The notes under the pieces were generated by a model. It was not told where the DNA came from, ran no database searches, and was given only the letters and a program-made list of their open reading frames with translations. The translations under genes and the position numbers were made by a program. 10,883 bases of DNA from Rhodospirillales bacterium. GTDB lineage: Bacteria; Pseudomonadota; Alphaproteobacteria; Rhodospirillales; JAPHTL01. This document shows positions 6,449-10,883 of the stretch, piece by piece (position 1 is the stretch's first letter; each line of letters starts with the position of its first letter). The stretch spans positions 1-10,883 of the forward strand of contig JAPHTL010000156.1 in NCBI GenBank assembly GCA_026193355.1, written 5' to 3'.

Positions 6449-6904
6449 TTGCTCCGAGAAAGGCTTAACGACGCGCTGAAGTCGGCGATGAAGGCTGGCA
6501 GCAAGGACGAGGTTGGGACCTTGCGCCTCATTCTGGCGGCGCTGAAGGACCGCGATATCGCGGCGCGAACCGCAGACAGCCGCGAGGGAATCAGCGATGC
6601 CGATATCCTTGCGCTTTTGCAGTCCATGGTGAAGCAGCGACGCGAGAGCATCGCCCTTTATGAAAAGGGTGGACGGCTTGAACTGGCCGAGCAGGAACAG
6701 CGCGAGATCGAGATCATCGAAGGCTTCCTGCCCAAACAGATGGACGAGGGCGAGGTCGCGACTGTGGTCGACAAGGTCATCGCTGATCTGGGCGCGACGA
6801 GCCTGAAGGATATGGGCGGCGTCATGGGGGCGTTGCGTGAACGATTCGCCGGGCAGATGGATTTCGGCAAGGCCAGCGCGCTGGTCAAGTCGCGGCTCGG
6901 CTGA
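6449..6904 (+). CDS. GatB/YqeY domain-containing protein
   Basis: This 151-residue protein has the length and sequence style of the stand-alone GatB/YqeY family. It shows L-R-L-I-L-A-A-L-K-D-R-D-I at 25-37, a Q-R-R-E-S-I-A-L-Y-E-K-G-G-R segment at 63-76, and E-I-I-E-G-F-L-P-K-Q at 88-97. The domain resembles the tail domain of the GatB subunit of the tRNA-dependent amidotransferase. A role in tRNA binding is often proposed, but the function of the free-standing proteins is not settled. The start is a TTG at 6449-6451. It gives the standard N-terminus (MLRERLNDALK), no ATG or GTG lies in frame at a better place, and a purine-rich AGGCAGGTGGG (6435-6445) precedes it. The next in-frame ATG (6488) would cut into the first helix. 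The gene leads toward dnaG and rpoD, with 66 bases before dnaG. Confidence 0.9.
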   Translation: MLRERLNDALKSAMKAGSKDEVGTLRLILAALKDRDIAARTADSREGISDADILALLQSMVKQRRESIALYEKGGRLELAEQEQREIEIIEGFLPKQMDEGEVATVVDKVIADLGATSLKDMGGVMGALRERFAGQMDFGKASALVKSRLG

Positions 6905-6916
6905 GACGGCGCACCG

Positions 6917-6944
6917 TTCGCAGGCTCGCGGGTCCGCGTATGAT
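6917..6944 (+). promoter_or_regulatory. Candidate dnaG promoter
   Basis: In the 66 bases between yqeY and dnaG, TTCGCA (6917-6922) and TATGAT (6939-6944) are separated by 16 bases. The -10 hexamer matches the consensus at 5/6 positions and the -35 at 4/6. Transcription would begin near 6951, about 20 bases before the dnaG ATG. This would let dnaG-rpoD be expressed apart from yqeY. The -35 is weak, so confidence is limited. Confidence 0.35.
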
Positions 6945-6970
6945 GAAACACAGGAACCAGAAAGGCGGGA

Positions 6971-8785
6971 ATGGCGTTCTCTCCGCGTTTCCTCGATGAG
7001 CTCCGCAATCGCGTCAGCGTCACCGATGTCGTCGGCAAGCGGGTCGCCCTGACCCGCAAGGGGCGCGAGCTCTGGGGGCTGTGTCCCTTCCACAAGGAAA
7101 AATCCCCGTCTTTTTCCGTCAGCGACGAAAAAGGGTTCTATCACTGTTTCGGGTGCGGCGCGCACGGCAGCGCAATCGACTTCGTGATGGAAACCGACAA
7201 ACTGTCCTTCCCCGAGGCGGTAGAACGTCTGGCCCACGATACGGGGCTGGAAATTCCCGTCGAAAGCCCGGAAGAACGGGAACGGGCGAAAAAGGCCGAT
7301 ACTCTCTATGACGTGATGACCAAGGCGGCCACATATTTTGGCCAGCAGTTGCGCATGCCCGCAGGGCGCGAGGCGTTGCAATATCTTCTGGGCCGGGGAT
7401 TGAGCGAGGAAACCATCAAGCGCTTCGGTCTTGGCTTTGCGCCGGCGGAACGGGGCGGGCTGAAGGCCGCGTTGTCACGCGAAGGCGTATCCGAAGAATT
7501 GATGATCTCTGCCGGATTGCTGATCAGTCCGGAGGATGGCAACCGGGATTCCTATGACCGCTTCCGCGGCAGGGTCATGTTTCCCATCACCGACCGGCGG
7601 CGGCGCGTTATCGCGTTTGGCGGACGAATCATCGGTCAGGGAGAGCCAAAATATCTGAATTCGCCGGAAACACCCCTGTTCCACAAGGGCCGCACCCTTT
7701 ACGGCTTGCCCGAAGCCCTGGAATCGATACGTAAAATCGGTTCGGTGCTGGTCACCGAAGGGTATATGGACGTGATCGCTCTTTCCCAGGCAGGGTTTAC
7801 GAATGCGGTTGCCCCCCTTGGAACCGCATTGACCGAGGACCAGATCGCCCTGTTGTGGAAAGCCGCGCCCGAACCCGTACTTTGTTTCGACGGCGATTCC
7901 GCGGGGCAGCGCGCGGCCATGCGCGCCGCGGAACGGTCCCTTCCGCTTCTGCGCCCCGGCGTGTCGCTTCGCTTCGCCCTTTTGCCGGAAGGCGAAGACC
8001 CAGACAGCCTGATCACCAACAAGGGAACGGCGGCCATGCGGGGCGTCATCGAAGAGGCACGGTCGTTGTCCGATGTCCTGTGGCATTCCGTTGTCGGCGC
8101 TGCCGTGCCTGCCGCGCCCGAGGTCAAGGCCAAGGCATGGCAGGATCTGAAGACACAAACCGCGCGGATCGCCGATGAGACGGTTCGGCGCAGTTATGAG
8201 GAATCCTTCCGCGATCGTTTCTGGGCCCGTGGCGGTGGATGGGCAGGCGGCAAGCGCGGAAAAGGCGGTGCAGCGCTTCCCGCTGCGGCGCTGGGCAAGG
8301 GGGGCGGCGCTGTCCGGATCGACCAGGAACGGCTTCGCGAACAGATCCTTCTCGCCGTTCTTCTGACCCATCCGGCACTTTTTGACCGTATCGATGAACG
8401 CCTTGGATCTCTTTCCTTTTCTGCCCCCGACCTTGACAAATTGCGTCAGGAACTATTAAAGACCCTGTCCGGCGACCCGGACCTTGATTTTAAGGCGCTG
8501 GAAGCCCATCTCAGACGATGTGGTTTTTCGGAGCCTGTTGACGGCTTGTTGTTGGGGGGCGTTTTCGACCACGCCTATTTTGCGCGACCGGAGCAGTCGC
8601 CCGATTCGGCGTTGGAAGGCTGGGAGCAAACCTACACCTTATATAAGAGAAAAGGCCTCAAGGCCGAGATCCAGGAAGCGCGACGGGCTTTCGAGGCGGA
8701 GGGTACGGAAGAAGCCTACCGTAAATGGCAGGTTCTCAAGGATTTTGAACTTCATCAACTCGACGATGGCGGCGAAGCGGCGTAA
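6971..8785 (+). CDS. dnaG: DNA primase DnaG
   Basis: DnaG makes the RNA primers for lagging-strand and fork-start synthesis, working with the DnaB helicase. The 604 residues show all three parts. The N-terminal zinc-binding domain has Cys38-x2-His41-x17-Cys59-x2-Cys62 (the CHC2 finger, with F-G-C-G-A-H-G). The RNA polymerase core (about 110-415) has the family's R-F-R-G-R-V-M-F-P-I segment at 197-206 and the TOPRIM residues Glu264 (E-G-Y-M-D-V), Asp307 and Asp309 (F-D-G-D-S-A-G), plus the D-P-D motif at 343-345. The C-terminal helicase-interaction domain (about 450-600) is joined by a linker rich in Gly, Ala and Lys (about 419-447). The ATG at 6971 follows the ribosome-binding sequence AAAGGCGGGA directly. 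rpoD starts 104 bases downstream on the same strand, the classic dnaG-rpoD pairing. Confidence 0.98.
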   Translation: MAFSPRFLDELRNRVSVTDVVGKRVALTRKGRELWGLCPFHKEKSPSFSVSDEKGFYHCFGCGAHGSAIDFVMETDKLSFPEAVERLAHDTGLEIPVESPEERERAKKADTLYDVMTKAATYFGQQLRMPAGREALQYLLGRGLSEETIKRFGLGFAPAERGGLKAALSREGVSEELMISAGLLISPEDGNRDSYDRFRGRVMFPITDRRRRVIAFGGRIIGQGEPKYLNSPETPLFHKGRTLYGLPEALESIRKIGSVLVTEGYMDVIALSQAGFTNAVAPLGTALTEDQIALLWKAAPEPVLCFDGDSAGQRAAMRAAERSLPLLRPGVSLRFALLPEGEDPDSLITNKGTAAMRGVIEEARSLSDVLWHSVVGAAVPAAPEVKAKAWQDLKTQTARIADETVRRSYEESFRDRFWARGGGWAGGKRGKGGAALPAAALGKGGGAVRIDQERLREQILLAVLLTHPALFDRIDERLGSLSFSAPDLDKLRQELLKTLSGDPDLDFKALEAHLRRCGFSEPVDGLLLGGVFDHAYFARPEQSPDSALEGWEQTYTLYKRKGLKAEIQEARRAFEAEGTEEAYRKWQVLKDFELHQLDDGGEAA

Positions 8786-8809
8786 ATGCCGCGAAGACAA
8801 GGACCGGCC

Positions 8810-8855
8810 CCCCGGATTGGGGTTTTGCCCGGCCCGCCCGGAGAAAGTTTCCGGG
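8810..8855 (+). other. Two small hairpins between dnaG and rpoD
   Basis: The 104-base gap between dnaG and rpoD holds two candidate RNA hairpins. The first pairs CCCC (8810-8813) with GGGG (8819-8822) around a five-base loop, followed by TTTT (8823-8826), a very weak terminator-like shape. The second pairs CCCGGA (8837-8842) with TCCGGG (8850-8855) and can extend inward by a G-T and an A-T pair to a three-base loop; no T run follows it. In E. coli the dnaG-rpoD junction is a site of mRNA processing that sets unequal output of the two genes. A similar role here is a guess. Confidence 0.35.
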
Positions 8856-8889
8856 TGTCACGCGATCCGAGCGGGAGCGGGAAACAGGA

Positions 8890-10883
8890 ATGGCGACGAA
8901 GGCTGCGGCTAAGGAATCGGCTAAGGAACAAACGGAAGAGACCGGCGACGGTCCGCTGCTCGACACGGTCGGGGCGGCGGTCAAGAAGCTGGTTGCCAAG
9001 GGCAAGGAGCGCGGGTTCGTCACCTATGACGAGCTGAACGAAGCCCTGCCGCCCGATGACGTGTCCTCCGAGCAGATAGAGGACACCATGGCCCAGCTTT
9101 CCGAGATGGGCGTCAATGTCGTTGAAAACGAAGAAGCCGAGGATTCCTCCGGCGGCGACGAAGAGGGCGAGGTTGTCGTCGCGGGTAACGTGGACGACGA
9201 TGCCGGCCGCACCGACGATCCCGTGCGCATGTATCTGCGCGAAATGGGCAGCGTCGAACTTCTGTCCCGTGAGGGCGAAATCGCCATCGCCAAGCGTATC
9301 GAGGCCGGTCGCGAGATGATGATCGGCGGGCTTTGCGAAAGCCCCATGACGATCCGCTCCATCGTTGAATGGCATGACGCGCTGCTGGAAGGCCGTCTGT
9401 TGCTCCGTGATATCATCGATCTTGAGGCTACCTACGGCGGCGGTCCGTCCACCGAAGGCGAAAACACGGATTCAGACGACGATTCCAATGGAACCGATGC
9501 CTCCGCCACGCCCGCCGACGATACGGCGAAGCAGAAGGGCAACGGCGCCAAGAATCCCGCCGACGCCAAGAAATCCGACGAAGAGGAAAAGACCGGGACG
9601 CCGGAAGGCGAAACCGCGGAAGCGGGCTCCGATGGCGACGATGACGAGGACCTGGACGAAGGAAATCTGTCCCTGGCTGCCATGGAAGCCAAGCTGATCC
9701 CGGTTGTCGCCGAGACTCTTGAGGACATCGCCAAGCTCTACAAGCGCCTGCACAAGGCGCAGGAGCAGCGGCTTGAACACCTTCAGCAGGGCGAGGAAGT
9801 CCCGGCCCGCCTCGAAAACCGCTACAACAAGATGCGCCATGAGTTGGTTGACCTCATGGAAAAGGTTCACCTGAACAACGCGCGCATCGAAGAGTTGCTC
9901 GAACACATCTACGACCTCAATCGGGTGCTGATGGGTTTCGAAGGCAAGCTCATGCGCATGGCGGTCAAGCGCAAGGTCAAGCGCGAAGACTTTCTTGAGC
10001 ACTATTTCGGTTCCGAGCTTGACCCCAACTGGGCCGAGCGCGTTTCCAAGATGAACAAGAACTGGCTGGCCCTGATCGAAAAGAATGGCGACGAGATCGA
10101 GGTGATGCGCCAGGGTATTTCCGACGTTTCGCAGGAAGCCGGGCTGCCGATCGGCGAATTCCGCCGCATCCTGCAGACCGTTCAGAAGGGCGAGCGCGAG
10201 GCCGTAAAGGCGAAGAAGGAAATGATCGAGGCCAACCTGCGGCTCGTCATCTCCATCGCCAAGAAGTACACCAACCGTGGCCTGCAGTTCCTCGACCTCA
10301 TTCAGGAAGGCAACATCGGCCTGATGAAGGCGGTGGACAAGTTCGAATACCGCCGTGGCTACAAGTTCTCCACCTATGCCACATGGTGGATCAGGCAGGC
10401 GATCACGCGGTCCATCGCCGATCAGGCGCGGACCATCCGCATCCCCGTGCACATGATCGAAACGATCAACAAGCTGGTCCGCACATCGCGCCAGATGTTG
10501 CACGAAATCGGCCGTGAGCCGACGCCCGAGGAACTGGCCGAAAAGCTGTCCATGCCGCTGGAAAAGGTGCGCAAGGTGCTGAAGATCGCGAAGGAGCCGA
10601 TCAGCCTAGAAACCCCCATCGGCGACGAGGAAGACAGCCACCTGGGTGACTTTATCGAGGACAAGAACGCCGTGCAGCCGCTGGATGCGGCGATCCAGGC
10701 CAACCTGCGCGAAACCACGACGCGGGTGCTGGGCAGCCTCACCCCGCGCGAGGAACGCGTGCTGCGCATGCGTTTCGGCATCGGCATGAATACCGATCAC
10801 ACGCTGGAAGAGGTCGGGCAGCAGTTCTCCGTCACCCGCGAACGCATCCGGCAGATCGAGGCGAAGGCCCTGCGCAAGCTCAA
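8890..10883 (+). CDS. rpoD: RNA polymerase sigma factor RpoD (sigma-70), 3' end outside window
   Basis: This is the primary sigma factor. The frame is open from the ATG at 8890 to the right edge, giving 664 full codons with no stop seen. Region 1.1 is about 20-90. Region 1.2 begins D-D-P-V-R-M-Y-L-R-E-M-G at 109-120. Region 2 (about 438-520) includes N-L-R-L-V-I-S-I-A-K-K-Y, D-L-I-Q-E-G-N-I-G-L-M, and the -10-recognition helix with Y-A-T-W-W-I-R-Q-A-I-T-R. Region 3 follows (R-E-P-T-P-E-E-L-A). Region 4 starts near 616 (S-L-T-P-R-E-E-R-V-L-R-M-R-F-G) and its helix-turn-helix is visible (V-T-R-E-R-I-R-Q-I-E-A-K-A-L-R-K-L) before the cut. The non-conserved region between 1.2 and 2.1 carries an acidic low-complexity stretch (183-257). 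The start is favoured by AGGA/GGGA purine runs and by the typical Ala/Lys-rich N-terminus. Only the last residues, just after the region 4.2 helix, are missing. Confidence 0.98.
   Translation, partial: MATKAAAKESAKEQTEETGDGPLLDTVGAAVKKLVAKGKERGFVTYDELNEALPPDDVSSEQIEDTMAQLSEMGVNVVENEEAEDSSGGDEEGEVVVAGNVDDDAGRTDDPVRMYLREMGSVELLSREGEIAIAKRIEAGREMMIGGLCESPMTIRSIVEWHDALLEGRLLLRDIIDLEATYGGGPSTEGENTDSDDDSNGTDASATPADDTAKQKGNGAKNPADAKKSDEEEKTGTPEGETAEAGSDGDDDEDLDEGNLSLAAMEAKLIPVVAETLEDIAKLYKRLHKAQEQRLEHLQQGEEVPARLENRYNKMRHELVDLMEKVHLNNARIEELLEHIYDLNRVLMGFEGKLMRMAVKRKVKREDFLEHYFGSELDPNWAERVSKMNKNWLALIEKNGDEIEVMRQGISDVSQEAGLPIGEFRRILQTVQKGEREAVKAKKEMIEANLRLVISIAKKYTNRGLQFLDLIQEGNIGLMKAVDKFEYRRGYKFSTYATWWIRQAITRSIADQARTIRIPVHMIETINKLVRTSRQMLHEIGREPTPEELAEKLSMPLEKVRKVLKIAKEPISLETPIGDEEDSHLGDFIEDKNAVQPLDAAIQANLRETTTRVLGSLTPREERVLRMRFGIGMNTDHTLEEVGQQFSVTRERIRQIEAKALRKL

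Noticed and set aside
6365..7381. Open frame of 338 codons on the minus strand opposite yqeY and dnaG
   Set aside because: It spans two well-supported genes and their gap, and shows no domain. It is a shadow frame.
9472..10503. Open frame of 343 codons on the minus strand opposite rpoD
   Set aside because: It lies against the most conserved parts of rpoD; the Leu/Val-rich translation reflects the complement of Glu/Lys/Asp codons.

Overview
The window looks like an ordinary chromosomal housekeeping segment of an alphaproteobacterium, probably Rhodospirillales-like; that placement is inferred from gene order and protein style, not from a search. The DNA is GC-rich (about 60% by eye). It carries the 3' end of an Lrp/AsnC-family regulator, a crotonase-superfamily gene, greA, carB, carA, a GatB/YqeY-domain gene, dnaG and most of rpoD. 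The order carA-carB-greA, divergent from yqeY-dnaG-rpoD, is one I associate with Alphaproteobacteria. I see no mobile element, CRISPR array, tRNA or rRNA, and no good candidate for a new defence or metabolic system.

Layout. On the plus strand, bases 1-1050 hold the tail of the Lrp/AsnC gene and then a 263-residue enoyl-CoA hydratase/isomerase-like protein. From 1090 to 6136 the minus strand reads carA, carB, greA. CarA and CarB are separated by 5 bases and form the glutamine-dependent carbamoyl-phosphate synthase. GreA follows after 98 bases and may have its own promoter. Bases 6137-6448 are the only gene-free stretch above 300 bases. This divergent control region holds a convincing sigma-70-type promoter for carAB, an inverted repeat at its expected transcription start, a second palindrome in the carA leader, and an AT-rich block of three short palindromes on the yqeY side.

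From 6449 to the right edge the plus strand reads yqeY (TTG start), dnaG primase and rpoD, the major sigma factor. This is an alphaproteobacterial form of the 'macromolecular synthesis' cluster, linking replication initiation to transcription. RpoD lacks only its last part, cut by the window edge.

The observations most worth a second look are modest. The crotonase has a Cys where classical hydratases carry the second catalytic Glu. The carAB control region has operator-like symmetry. RpoD carries a strongly acidic low-complexity insert of 75 residues.
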